A stretch of DNA of 64,000 bases. Source: Bdellovibrio sp. 22V (GTDB lineage Bacteria > Bdellovibrionota > Bdellovibrionia > Bdellovibrionales > Bdellovibrionaceae). This document shows positions 49,360-57,831 of this stretch, one piece after another; the stretch's first letter is position 1; every line of letters begins with the position of its first letter. Below the pieces are notes generated by a model. The model saw only the letters and a program-made list of their open reading frames with translations. It did not search any database and was not told the origin of the DNA. The stretch spans positions 434,001-498,000 of the forward strand of contig NZ_CP125854.1 in the NCBI RefSeq assembly GCF_030169785.1, given 5' to 3'. The translations under genes were made by a program, and so were the position numbers.

Positions 49360-50060
49360 AAATCTTAGCAATGGAAACCAGCACCGCCCTTGGGGGCGTT
49401 GCTGTCGTGATCGACGGACAAGTCGTCGCAGAGGAATCCTCTTTGCGACAAAAATCTCATAGCGAAAATATCAGTCCGTTCGTGGACCATTGTTTACAAA
49501 AAGCCCAATTAAAACTTGAAGATATCGACGTGTTTGCTGTGGGCCAGGGTCCCGGCAGTTTCACTGGTATTCGTGTAGCAGCGAATGCAGGAAAAGCGTA
49601 CGCTTATGCGTTTAACAAACCGATGATCACGATTGATTCGTTGATGTTACTGGCGCATCAAGCTCAAGGCTCTGATAAACCTATACTTGCAATTATCAAC
49701 GCCTACAAGAATATGGTTTATCTTGGCCTTTTCGACGTACGCGGAGCAGAACCCGTTTATATCAAAGGTCCTGAAGCAATTCCTGTCCGTGACTTGAAAA
49801 ACCACATTCAACAGGATTGCGTTGTTGTCGGTGATGGCTGGGAAGCTTATCACGAATACTTCCCTGAAGAGCTGATGAAACATCTTTCCCGTGACGCGAA
49901 ATTGCCTGACGAGCCCTTGGCCTCGACGCTGGGTAAACTTGCGGAATATCGAGCGAAAAAAGGTCAAACCTTGGACTGGAAATCGTTCGTGCCACTTTAT
50001 ATTCGCGCTTCCGAAGCCGAAGAGACAAAAAAAGGAATTTTAATCTCTCCGCTCAAGTAG
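49356..50060 (+). CDS. tsaB: tRNA t6A37 threonylcarbamoyl transfer protein TsaB
   Basis: 234 residues with the ASKHA opening ILAMETSTALGGVAVV and the TsaB motif GQGPGSFTGIRVAANAGKAYA. It partners TsaD in making t6A on ANN-decoding tRNAs. It lacks the metal-binding histidines of TsaD, as expected. It is translationally coupled to rseP; the ParA-like gene follows after 20 bp. Confidence 0.93.
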   Translation: MKILAMETSTALGGVAVVIDGQVVAEESSLRQKSHSENISPFVDHCLQKAQLKLEDIDVFAVGQGPGSFTGIRVAANAGKAYAYAFNKPMITIDSLMLLAHQAQGSDKPILAIINAYKNMVYLGLFDVRGAEPVYIKGPEAIPVRDLKNHIQQDCVVVGDGWEAYHEYFPEELMKHLSRDAKLPDEPLASTLGKLAEYRAKKGQTLDWKSFVPLYIRASEAEETKKGILISPLK

Positions 50061-50080
50061 CACATTAAGAGGAAGCAGCC

Positions 50081-51052
50081 ATGGAAGATGTTGAAGTAGG
50101 ACACCTAAGCGAACTTGATTTCAAAACATCTAAAGCTGAAGAAAAAGCCGACACAAAGCTGTGGGTTGTGGCATCTGGCAAAGGTGGCGTCGGAAAAACC
50201 TTTGTCTCTACAAGCTTGGGCATCACACTTTCGAAACTAGGTCATTCTGTTGTTGTTGTTGATTTAGATTTGAGTGGCGCCAATGTCCATACGTCTTTAG
50301 GTCTTCCTCCTTCACACATGAATATCCGTCATTACTTTGAAGGCGTGAAGTCCCTGCAGGAAATCGTGATTCCAACACCTTTCCCGCATCTTTCTTATGT
50401 GCAAGGTTTCTGGGATTCTTGGACGCCGACGGAGATTTCATTCACACAAATTCAAAATCTGATTCCTGAAATTAAAAAACTTCGCGCAGACTATGTGATT
50501 GTTGATCTCGGTGCCGGAGCTTTGGAAGCGCACCTCGAGCTTTTCAAAGCCGCTGACGAAAAATTCTTGATCACAACACCAGAGCCGACAAGCATTGAAA
50601 AGACATATCGCTTTCTTGAATCTTTCGTATGTTACTCTTTGCGCGCAGATTCAACGCCGGATGCTTACGGTGAAATGATTACGACTTTGCGTGATCACCG
50701 CCAAAGAACTTTGGCGAAGCCTTTTTCTTTCCGCTCGTATCTGAAAGAACAAACTGGAATTAATTATAATTTCTTTGAAGCGCTATCATCGACGCCAGTT
50801 CGTCTTCTGGTGAACTCCGCACGCACACAAATTAACTGTGATTTGGGTCATTCAATTAAGAGTGTCTGCAATAAGTACTACGACTTAGGTATTGATTATG
50901 CGGGCTCCATCGATTTTGACAATGCGGTGTGGCAGTCAGTGCGCTCTCGAGAGCACGTCTTGCAAGCACAGCCTTTCACGCCACTCGCAGGACAATTTTT
51001 GGCTACCTGCAAACAACTTATTGATCCGGAAGAGCTTCGCGCCGTAGTATAA
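50081..51052 (+). CDS. ParA/MinD-family ATPase
   Basis: 323 residues with the deviant Walker A KGGVGKTFVS near residue 35, VDLDLSGANVHTSLG (Walker A' region) and VIVDLGAGALEAHLELF (switch). The N-terminal ~25 residues are a charged lead-in. The layout fits MinD/FlhG-like positioning ATPases better than plasmid ParA, and there is no ParB gene nearby. It is followed 7 bp later by a J-like/RodZ-like HTH protein, a pairing that suggests a cytoskeletal or polar-positioning role. GAGGAAG lies upstream of the ATG. Confidence 0.85.
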   Translation: MEDVEVGHLSELDFKTSKAEEKADTKLWVVASGKGGVGKTFVSTSLGITLSKLGHSVVVVDLDLSGANVHTSLGLPPSHMNIRHYFEGVKSLQEIVIPTPFPHLSYVQGFWDSWTPTEISFTQIQNLIPEIKKLRADYVIVDLGAGALEAHLELFKAADEKFLITTPEPTSIEKTYRFLESFVCYSLRADSTPDAYGEMITTLRDHRQRTLAKPFSFRSYLKEQTGINYNFFEALSSTPVRLLVNSARTQINCDLGHSIKSVCNKYYDLGIDYAGSIDFDNAVWQSVRSREHVLQAQPFTPLAGQFLATCKQLIDPEELRAVV

Positions 51053-51059
51053 TACTACG
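51043..51059 (+). promoter_or_regulatory. Perfect palindrome containing TATAAT right before the next ATG
   Basis: CGTAGTATAATACTACG is a perfect 17-bp palindrome holding a consensus -10 TATAAT (51048-51053), and the stop codon of the ParA-like gene is inside it. The ATG of the next gene is at 51060 with no ribosome site, so a transcript starting here could be leaderless. No good -35 at 17 bp was found. Confidence 0.4.
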
Positions 51060-51686
51060 ATGCAAGCTACTTCTCGTTATAACTATTATGAAATTCTTGA
51101 ACTGAGCGCGAATGCACCTCAACACGAGGTCACGACCGCTTACGAAAGAGCTCGTTCGACATACTCCGGTGACAACCCTGCTATTTACACTATCTTCTCT
51201 GAGCAGGAAGCCCGCGAGTTGTTAGTTCTTATCGAAGAAGCCTACGAAATTCTTGGCAACAAAATTCTTCGCAATATCTATGACCAACGCTTGCTGAGTG
51301 GCCGCGCTTCTTTGAATGATCTGACTTACGCTTCAATCATTGAAGCAAGCAAGCAGATCTTTCCAGAACAAAAGCCACAGCCCGTGCAAAATACTTATAA
51401 AAAAGACGAAGCTTTTGAAGCCGAAATCCAAGCTCAAACGAACTGGGATGGCGCTTTCCTTAAAAAGGTTCGTGAATACAAACAAATCTCCCCTCAACGT
51501 CTGAGTGAAATCACGAAGATCAATCCTTACTATGTGACAGCAGTAGAAGGAATGAATGCGGAAAATCTTCCGGCAGTGGTTTTTGTCAGAGGTTACGTCG
51601 TACAAATGGCGAAAGCTTTGGGTCTGGACGAGAAAAAAGTCGCCGACTCATACATGAAAAATTTCAAGAACAGTCTTGGAAAATAG
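51060..51686 (+). CDS. J-domain-like plus RodZ-type helix-turn-helix protein
   Basis: 208 residues. The N-terminal ~75 residues resemble a DnaJ J-domain (YNYYEILELSANAPQHEVTTAY ... AYEILGNKILRNIYDQRL) but the HPD tripeptide needed to stimulate DnaK is absent. The C-terminal ~75 residues form a RodZ-like HTH_25 domain (GAFLKKVREYKQISPQRLSEITKINPYYVTAVE...). No membrane helix follows, unlike RodZ. In RodZ the HTH binds MreB; here a scaffold or regulator working with the upstream ParA-like ATPase is plausible. Confidence 0.82.
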   Translation: MQATSRYNYYEILELSANAPQHEVTTAYERARSTYSGDNPAIYTIFSEQEARELLVLIEEAYEILGNKILRNIYDQRLLSGRASLNDLTYASIIEASKQIFPEQKPQPVQNTYKKDEAFEAEIQAQTNWDGAFLKKVREYKQISPQRLSEITKINPYYVTAVEGMNAENLPAVVFVRGYVVQMAKALGLDEKKVADSYMKNFKNSLGK

Positions 51687-52689
51687 TTCCTCTCCGGGTC
51701 AAAAAATCAATATCATCGCCACTGCTGAAATGGACGGACTACGTCTTGATAAAGCGTTGGCGCTTGTTCCAGAAGTGGGAACGAGATCCCGTGCGGCTCA
51801 TCTTATCGAAAATTCCGCTGTTCTTGTGAATGGAAAATCCGTTAAAGCCTCGGCCGCTATTAAAGAGAATGACTCGATCGATATTGAATTGCCAGCGCCA
51901 GAGCCGACAGAACTTCAACCCTATGACTTAAAACTTCACGTTCTTTTCGAAGATGAAGATCTTATCGTCATCAATAAGCCGGCGGGACTTGTCGTGCATC
52001 CAGCGGCAGGGCACGCGCATGACACTTTGGTGAATGCGCTGATCGCCCATACCGACGATCTTTCAATGAAGTTTGGTGAAGAAAGACCCGGGATTGTCCA
52101 TCGTCTTGATAAAGAAACCAGCGGTGTGATTGTTATCGCTAAAAATGACAAAACACATGAAGCCTTAACGGCGCAGTTTAAAGAGCGTTCCACACACCGG
52201 ATCTACTATGCAGTTTGCATCGGAACAGCTCGAACATTGAAGGGCACCTTCAAAAGTTTCTTGGCTCGCCATCCGATTGATCGCAAGCGCTACGCTTCTG
52301 TTTTGGGAGATGACCGTAAGCCTTTGCAAGACAAAGACGATCCGCCGATGATTGGGAAATGGGCGGTGACACATTATGAAGTCATCTCTAGGAAAAGCGG
52401 TTTAAGTTATCTTAAACTTAAACTGGAAACCGGCAGAACGCATCAGATCCGCGTTCATTTGTCTGAGAACGGTCTTCCGATTGCCGGGGACGTTATTTAC
52501 GGCGCCGATAAAAAAATCAAGAATGTCGAAGCGCGAAGCACTCAAGAGGATATTCGCAATCTTCCCCGTTTCTTGTTGCATGCCGCAGAGCTGGCCTTCA
52601 CTCATCCGCGCACGCAAGAACGAATGTCTTTCACGCAGGATTGGCCTTCAGACATTCAGCTTCTAATCAAAAAATGGGGGCTGACGTGA
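51676..52689 (+). CDS. rluD: RluD-family 23S rRNA pseudouridine synthase
   Basis: 337 residues: N-terminal S4 domain (DGLRLDKALALVPEVGTRSRA) and RluA-family catalytic domain with GIVHRLDKETSGVIVIAK (catalytic Asp in HRLDK) and LETGRTHQIRVHLS. The start is a TTG at 51676 overlapping the upstream gene by 11 bp; an ATG at 51730 would cut into the S4 domain. It modifies uridines in the large-subunit rRNA; the RluD class (positions 1911/1915/1917 in E. coli) is inferred from the S4 domain. It overlaps pgeF by 4 bp. Confidence 0.92.
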   Translation: MENSSSPGQKINIIATAEMDGLRLDKALALVPEVGTRSRAAHLIENSAVLVNGKSVKASAAIKENDSIDIELPAPEPTELQPYDLKLHVLFEDEDLIVINKPAGLVVHPAAGHAHDTLVNALIAHTDDLSMKFGEERPGIVHRLDKETSGVIVIAKNDKTHEALTAQFKERSTHRIYYAVCIGTARTLKGTFKSFLARHPIDRKRYASVLGDDRKPLQDKDDPPMIGKWAVTHYEVISRKSGLSYLKLKLETGRTHQIRVHLSENGLPIAGDVIYGADKKIKNVEARSTQEDIRNLPRFLLHAAELAFTHPRTQERMSFTQDWPSDIQLLIKKWGLT

Positions 52690-53384
52690 ATTTAGAACAA
52701 ACGCATTTGGGTTATGAACTCAAGACGCCTCATTTGACGGTTTTCTTCGGCGGCATCAACGCGCCTTTGAGCACGCTCGCTGAAGCTTACCCGCAATTTA
52801 CACTTGTTCGTCTTAAGCAAATTCACAGTGACGCGGTTGTCGAAACCAAAGATGCTCAGCTTGATTATCAAGTGATCGCGGACTCCCACTATACTCGCGA
52901 AAAGAATCTTGCGCTTTGTGTGATCACGGCCGACTGTGTGCCGATTTTCTTTTATCATCACGATCTTGGCATCATCGCTGGCGCTCATGCGGGTTGGCGT
53001 GGCGTTGCCAGCAGAATTATTCCTAAAACTATTGAGAGGCTAAAATCTTTGGGTGCTTCACCCGAGAAACTTGAAGTCATTATCGGGCCGCACATTCAAA
53101 AGTCCAGCTTTGAAGTCGGTAATGATGTACGCGATCAAATTCTTACAAGCCTCGGTCCGTTAAGCATTCAAGAAAGAGCGCTTTTTAGTGAAGCTTTGCC
53201 AGAATCAAAATCCCTTGTGGATCTGAATCAAGTCGTGCGCACGCAGCTTCTGCAAGAAGGTGTCGAGATGGAGCGCGTTTTTGATTTACACATTGATACG
53301 TTCACGAATCCGGATTTTCACTCTCACCGTCGCGACAAAGAAAAGGCTGGAAGACAGATCAGCTTTATCTGTCGCACTCTATGA
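52686..53384 (+). CDS. pgeF: PgeF/YfiH multi-copper-like polyphenol oxidase fold protein
   Basis: 232 residues from the GTG at 52686, which overlaps the rluD stop (GTGA); ATG at 52674 is an alternative. Family motifs CVITADCVPIFF and AHAGWRGVASRI, plus VIGPHIQKSSFEVG, are present. Proteins of this family act on purine nucleosides. In E. coli, PgeF prevents or removes misincorporated amino acids in peptidoglycan stem peptides. The second role would fit the wall theme of the window. It is coupled to mpg by 4 bp. Confidence 0.92.
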   Translation: MNLEQTHLGYELKTPHLTVFFGGINAPLSTLAEAYPQFTLVRLKQIHSDAVVETKDAQLDYQVIADSHYTREKNLALCVITADCVPIFFYHHDLGIIAGAHAGWRGVASRIIPKTIERLKSLGASPEKLEVIIGPHIQKSSFEVGNDVRDQILTSLGPLSIQERALFSEALPESKSLVDLNQVVRTQLLQEGVEMERVFDLHIDTFTNPDFHSHRRDKEKAGRQISFICRTL

Positions 53385-53962
53385 TCCTTCCCCAGGATTT
53401 TTATTATCAAGATACAACAACGGTCGCGAAAGCGCTGCTTGGCAAAGTTTTGCATATTAAAGACAAAGACCAAGGGGAACACCGCGCGCGTATCGTTGAG
53501 GTCGAAGCGTATTTAGGTGTCGAGGATCCTGCCTGCCATACCTTCGGCGACCGTCGTACACAAAGAACCAAGTCGATGTATCTGAATGGCGGTCACAGTT
53601 ATGTTTATCTTATCTATGGTATGTACCATTGTTTGAATTTTGTGACTCGCACAGAAGAACATCCCGAGGCGGTTTTGATTCGCGCCGTGGAGCCGTTTGA
53701 AGCTCCCGCCAATCCAAAGAAAAAAGATCTAAAGACCAATGGCCCCGGAAAGCTCTGCCGGCATTATCACATCACGAAAGATCATGATGGTTTGCGTTTG
53801 TGGAAAAAAAATTCCGAACTGTACGTGAGTGAAGACGATTTCAAAGTTTCTTCGCGACAAATTATCTCTACAACCCGTGTTGGCGTTGACTACGCCGGGG
53901 AAGCGGCATCCTGGCCTCTGCGCTTTTACCTTAAAGACAATCTTTACGTCTCTCGCCGTTAG
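53381..53962 (+). CDS. mpg: DNA-3-methyladenine glycosylase (AAG/Mpg family)
   Basis: 193 residues. ILPQDFYYQDTTTVAKALLGK, the catalytic region VEVEAYLGVEDPACH, and NGGHSYVYLIYGMYHCLNFV with GPGKLCRHYHI are standard AAG motifs. It excises alkylated purines such as 3-methyladenine. Third gene of the tightly coupled rluD-pgeF-mpg group. Its end overlaps the convergent gene by 4 bp with no terminator between. Confidence 0.95.
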   Translation: MILPQDFYYQDTTTVAKALLGKVLHIKDKDQGEHRARIVEVEAYLGVEDPACHTFGDRRTQRTKSMYLNGGHSYVYLIYGMYHCLNFVTRTEEHPEAVLIRAVEPFEAPANPKKKDLKTNGPGKLCRHYHITKDHDGLRLWKKNSELYVSEDDFKVSSRQIISTTRVGVDYAGEAASWPLRFYLKDNLYVSRR

Positions 53963-54477
53963 TTTTTAAAACGGCACTCCTCAGGGGAATACGACATAGG
54001 AATGTCATAATTCATGCCTTCAAAGAGAAACGAGAAAACAACTTGATGCGCTTTGAAAGAGTATTCGTAAACTTTGGTTTCTACGAGTCTCGTCACAACG
54101 CTATAGCCTTTGATATCAAGGCCGTTGATCTCAATCGGATCACTCGACGAACACGAATAGAGATCATCCCCGAATGTTTCACAGTTCTTCGTTTTGAAAG
54201 TCACGTTGATTTTATCGCCAAGCTTTCGCAAAAGTTTTGATTTCTTTTCAAGATGCGCGAAATCGTAAGCCGTCACAACTCCATTATGTACGGGTACGGC
54301 ATCGGCGCCAAAGTGATGAACGATCTGCATTTCTGTGGTCGGTTCGCTCTGCGAATTAAATGATTTCACATAAAAGCTGGTAGTCGGAAACTCCGTCATG
54401 CAAACGAACTCAGGACTAACGTTTGATTTGGCGAATGAAATTGAAAAGCTAAACATCACTAAGAAAAAAAGTTTCAT
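53959..54477 (-). CDS. Small exported protein of unknown function
   Basis: 172 residues: signal peptide (MKLFFLVMFSFSISFAKSN), then a mostly beta-looking domain with four cysteines (CMTEF, CETFGDDLYSC, CRFKN), which suggests two disulphides. No lipobox, no other membrane segment. It converges with mpg (4-bp overlap). I do not recognise a family. Confidence 0.72.
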   Translation of the reverse strand: MKLFFLVMFSFSISFAKSNVSPEFVCMTEFPTTSFYVKSFNSQSEPTTEMQIVHHFGADAVPVHNGVVTAYDFAHLEKKSKLLRKLGDKINVTFKTKNCETFGDDLYSCSSSDPIEINGLDIKGYSVVTRLVETKVYEYSFKAHQVVFSFLFEGMNYDIPMSYSPEECRFKN

Positions 54478-54505
54478 CGATAACCTCTCAATAAAAATAT
54501 TAAGT

Positions 54506-54537
54506 TGGCGACTCGTCTGCAGGCAATGTTAACATTG
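54506..54537 (+). promoter_or_regulatory. Weak sigma-54-like element and 14-bp palindrome upstream of trhA
   Basis: TGGCGACTCGTCTGCA (54506-54521) has GG-N10-GC spacing but misses parts of both consensus boxes. Directly after it, CAATGTTAACATTG (54524-54537) is a perfect palindrome 5 bp before the ATG at 54543. The palindrome is the more solid observation. Confidence 0.35.
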
Positions 54538-54542
54538 ATGTG

Positions 54543-55181
54543 ATGGAAAAGATTATACCGCACGTACAGGACGGGGAACGTTTCAACACCTTCTCTCACG
54601 CTGTGGGCGCTATTCTAGCACTTATTGGTTCGGCACTTTTGGTGTACTTGGCCGCTTACAAGCAGGATACTTGGCGTCTTTTTTCATTCACTGTTTATGC
54701 TTTCACAACCGTGGGCCTTTATTGCATTTCAACGATTTATCACGGCTCACACGGACAGAAGAAAGAGTTCTATCGCAAGCTTGATTACATTGGAATTTAT
54801 CTGAAGATCGCCGGCAACTACACGCCTTACGCGATTCTTGCTCTTCGTGGAAAAACCGGTTGGATGGTTTTGGGCGTTGTTTGGACTTTGGCGGTTGTTG
54901 GAATAATGTGGGAGCTTGTCGTTTCGCCGAAGAATCGCAGTCTTTCTTTGGCCCTTTACGGAGTCATGAGTGTCACGGTCCTCCCCGCTCTGAAACAACT
55001 TATGGATGCGATTCCTCCGGTGGGATTTGCGATGATTATGGCGGGATATATTTCCTACGCGATCGGCGTTTACTTCTTTTTCAACGATACGAAAATCAAG
55101 CACGGTCACGGAATGTGGCACTTATGCGTGATGGCCGGAACCGCATTTCAATATTTGTGCGTGTTGATTTATCTTACGTAA
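54543..55181 (+). CDS. trhA: TrhA / hemolysin III family membrane protein
   Basis: 212 residues with seven membrane helices. The family histidines are visible in FSHAVGAILALIGS, STIYHGSHG and HGHGMWHLCVMAG, with DYIGIYLKIAGNYTPYAI between. The PAQR/hemolysin III family are integral proteins; E. coli TrhA (YqfA) is linked to membrane energetics and fatty-acid control rather than haemolysis. A GTG in the same frame sits one codon upstream of the ATG (54543). Confidence 0.92.
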   Translation: MEKIIPHVQDGERFNTFSHAVGAILALIGSALLVYLAAYKQDTWRLFSFTVYAFTTVGLYCISTIYHGSHGQKKEFYRKLDYIGIYLKIAGNYTPYAILALRGKTGWMVLGVVWTLAVVGIMWELVVSPKNRSLSLALYGVMSVTVLPALKQLMDAIPPVGFAMIMAGYISYAIGVYFFFNDTKIKHGHGMWHLCVMAGTAFQYLCVLIYLT

Positions 55182-55186
55182 AAACG

Positions 55187-55211
55187 AAAAAACCCGCTCA
55201 CTGGCGGGTTT
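55187..55211. terminator. Bidirectional terminator between trhA and tRNA-Phe
   Basis: AAACCCGC / GCGGGTTT stem with a 6-base loop. On the minus strand it ends in six T's, serving the tRNA; on the plus strand it follows the trhA stop by 5 bp. A second small hairpin, CCCC-TTCTC-GGGG (55217-55229), lies between it and the tRNA. Confidence 0.8.
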
Positions 55212-55238
55212 CGGCTCCCCTTCTCGGGGGTAAAAAAA

Positions 55239-55314
<76 letters not shown>

Positions 55315-55367
55315 ACGGAAATCAAAGAGACCAAATGTGTATCTTTTGGCCTCTTTGATGTCAACAA

Positions 55368-56531
55368 TTAGGCTTTATCAAAGGCAAATTTTAAATCCGC
55401 CAACAGGTCATTGATGTCTTCAACACCCACTGAGAGGCGAATGAGAGAGTCATCAATTCCCAAAGTCTTACGAGTCTCCGGCGGCACGGAGGCGTGCGTC
55501 ATAATCGCAGGGTGCTCAATAAGGCTTTCTACGCCTCCTAAACTCTCGGCCAAAGAGAAAACATTCACGTTTTCCAAGAATTTACGAGCCGATTCCATGC
55601 CCCCTTTGATGTAGAAAGTGATCATACCGCCGAAGCCATGCATCTGCTCTTTTGCGAGAGCATGTTGAGGATGGCTTTCAAGACCGGGATAGATAACTTT
55701 TTCAACTTTCGGGTGAGACTCCAAGAATCGTGCAATAGTCATCGCATTTTCTTGGTGCGCCTTCATACGCAGAGGCAAAGTTTTCAAACTGCGCAAGCAC
55801 ATGAAAGAATCAAAAGGACCTTGAATCGCGCCCATTCCGTTACTCAAGAAGGCCAATTTTTCTGCCAGGTCTTCACGTGATGTCACTGCAACACCGCCAA
55901 CCACGTCACTGTGACCACCGATATATTTTGTGGCAGAGTGAACCACGATATCCGCGCCCAACTCCAGAGGTCTTTGGAAGTAAGGGCTCATGAACGTGTT
56001 ATCAACAGCGACAATAATCCCTTTGCTTTTCGCAATGGCAGAAATTTTCTTAATATCAACAAGCTTCAAAGTCGGATTCGTCGGAGTTTCAAGCCACACC
56101 ATTTTTGTGTTGGGCTTGATCGCCTTTTCAAAGTTTTCAACCTTCGTCAAATCGACAAAGGAAAACTCCATCCCGTCATGCTTAAGAACTTTATCGAAAA
56201 GACGGAAAGTTCCGCCGTACATATCATCCATGGCGATGACGTGATCGCCGCCTTTCAGAATGTGCAAGATCGTCGTCGTTGCCGCGCAACCTGAAGCAAA
56301 GGCAAAACCGTATTTACCGCTTTCAAGATTCGCCAAGCAGTTTTCATAAGCACGGCGAGTGGGGTTATGTGTGCGAGAATACTCCCATCCTTTATGAACG
56401 CCCGGAGATTCTTGTACATAAGTCGAGGTCAAATATACAGGAGTCATGATCGCTCCTGTTGTCGGGTCCGGAGACTGACCTGCGTGGATCGCTCTTGTCG
56501 CAAAACCTAAGTTTTCAGTTACCTTTTTCAT
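55368..56531 (-). CDS. mccB: Cystathionine gamma-lyase/synthase (Cys/Met PLP enzyme)
   Basis: 387 residues of the trans-sulfuration PLP family: TRAIHAGQSPDPTTGAIMTP, YSRTHNPTR, FASGCAAT, and the PLP lysine in VHSATKYIGGHSDVVGG. It starts 7 bp after the cystathionine beta-synthase stop. With that partner, the simplest reading is gamma-lyase in reverse trans-sulfuration (cystathionine to cysteine), but gamma-synthase activity cannot be excluded from sequence. Confidence 0.9.
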   Translation of the reverse strand: MKKVTENLGFATRAIHAGQSPDPTTGAIMTPVYLTSTYVQESPGVHKGWEYSRTHNPTRRAYENCLANLESGKYGFAFASGCAATTTILHILKGGDHVIAMDDMYGGTFRLFDKVLKHDGMEFSFVDLTKVENFEKAIKPNTKMVWLETPTNPTLKLVDIKKISAIAKSKGIIVAVDNTFMSPYFQRPLELGADIVVHSATKYIGGHSDVVGGVAVTSREDLAEKLAFLSNGMGAIQGPFDSFMCLRSLKTLPLRMKAHQENAMTIARFLESHPKVEKVIYPGLESHPQHALAKEQMHGFGGMITFYIKGGMESARKFLENVNVFSLAESLGGVESLIEHPAIMTHASVPPETRKTLGIDDSLIRLSVGVEDINDLLADLKFAFDKA

Positions 56532-56538
56532 GTCACAC

Positions 56539-57588
56539 CTATTTTTTAGAAAGATTTTTTAACGCTTCTTCCGCAGAGATCACGCGATTGAATACATTTT
56601 TTACTTCGTCGGCTTTGATAAAGCCCGCTTCAACCATCCACTGATCATTGAACGCTTTACTCAAATACTGACGGCCGCTATCAGGGAAGATAACAACGAT
56701 ATTCGATGGCTTTTCAAGCTTTTCGGCGTACTTCATGGCACCAATCAAAGCCGTCGCACTGGAAGGTCCCACCAGAAGGCCTTCTTCTTTCACAAGACGA
56801 CGGGTCATTTCAAAGGCTTCCGGATCTGAAACGCGCACAAAGCCGTCCATCACATCCATATGCATATTGCCGGGAAGCATGTCCTCGCCGATCCCTTCCA
56901 CTTTATAAGAGCCCGGAGGATCTACGATTTTTTTATGATAAAACAAGTCGTAAAGGATGCTTCCAATCGGATCCGCGCACACGATTTTCACATCGTGTTT
57001 TTGCTCTTTGAGATACTTGCCGCAACCTGAAAGGGTTCCGCCGGTTCCAGCTCCGCCGACAAGCACGTCGATTTTTCCATCCATTTGTTTCCAAATCTCT
57101 GGACCTGTTGTTTTGTAATGACGAGTTGGGTTGTCTGCATTGAAGAACTGATTCACCAAGAATCCACCCGGAGTTTCATCCGCGATTCTTTTTGAGACAT
57201 TGTAGTGGCTCATCGGATGATCCGGATCCACCATCGGAGTGATCACAACTTGCGCTCCGTAAGCACGCAAGATGGCGCGTTTTTCTTCGCTCATCTTTTC
57301 TGGCATGACGAAAATACATTTATAACCTTTTACGGCCGCCGCAAGAGCCAAACCCACGCCTGTATTTCCCGAAGTGGCTTCAACGATCACGCCACCTGGC
57401 TTCAAATCGCCTCTTTTTTCCGCCTCTTCGATCATCGCAACAGCGACGCGGTCTTTGATGCTGCCACCGGGATTGAAATACTCCACTTTCGCGAAGAATT
57501 TATGTTTGGAGCCTTTAGTAACGTTATGAAGCGCCACCATTGGAGTGTTGCCAACGGTATCCAAAATCGAATTATAGATTTGTGACAT
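56539..57588 (-). CDS. cbs: Cystathionine beta-synthase (no regulatory CBS domain)
   Basis: 349 residues. PLP lysine in FNPGGSIKDRVAVAM, phosphate-binding EATSGNTGVGLALAA and GGAGTGGTLSG place it in the CysK/CBS family. The segment GSILYD ... YKVEGIGEDMLPGNMHMDVMDG and EEGLLVGPSSATAL is the CBS-type version, distinguishing it from O-acetylserine sulfhydrylase. It would condense homocysteine and serine. There is no C-terminal CBS domain pair. It is co-transcribed with the gamma-lyase downstream and a 69-aa gene upstream. Confidence 0.9.
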   Translation of the reverse strand: MSQIYNSILDTVGNTPMVALHNVTKGSKHKFFAKVEYFNPGGSIKDRVAVAMIEEAEKRGDLKPGGVIVEATSGNTGVGLALAAAVKGYKCIFVMPEKMSEEKRAILRAYGAQVVITPMVDPDHPMSHYNVSKRIADETPGGFLVNQFFNADNPTRHYKTTGPEIWKQMDGKIDVLVGGAGTGGTLSGCGKYLKEQKHDVKIVCADPIGSILYDLFYHKKIVDPPGSYKVEGIGEDMLPGNMHMDVMDGFVRVSDPEAFEMTRRLVKEEGLLVGPSSATALIGAMKYAEKLEKPSNIVVIFPDSGRQYLSKAFNDQWMVEAGFIKADEVKNVFNRVISAEEALKNLSKK

Positions 57589-57594
57589 GTCTTT

Positions 57595-57804
57595 TTATCT
57601 TTCTAAGTCTTTTCTTCTGTTGGAACGAAGATAAACGGAGTTCATCGACTGCAAAACTGTATTCATTTGAGTCAAAGGATCGACGGAATAAGCCATTCCG
57701 AGTTCGGAAGTAAGTTGCTTGACGGTTTGACGGTTCGGCTGATCTTTCATCAACTCATCCACCAATTTTTCCAGCGCCACTTGCTTTTTATCGGACTGTG
57801 CCAT
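57595..57804 (-). CDS. Small protein of unknown function (69 aa) upstream of cbs
   Basis: 69 residues, helical and charged (MAQSDKKQVALEKLVDELMKDQPN...), soluble. A strong GGAGGAAAA site precedes the ATG, and its stop lies 6 bp before the cbs start, so it is part of the same transcript. There is no family I recognise. It could be a small regulator or an unrelated passenger. Confidence 0.75.
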   Translation of the reverse strand: MAQSDKKQVALEKLVDELMKDQPNRQTVKQLTSELGMAYSVDPLTQMNTVLQSMNSVYLRSNRRKDLER

Positions 57805-57831
57805 GGCTTTTCCTCCAACAGGAGCACTCTA

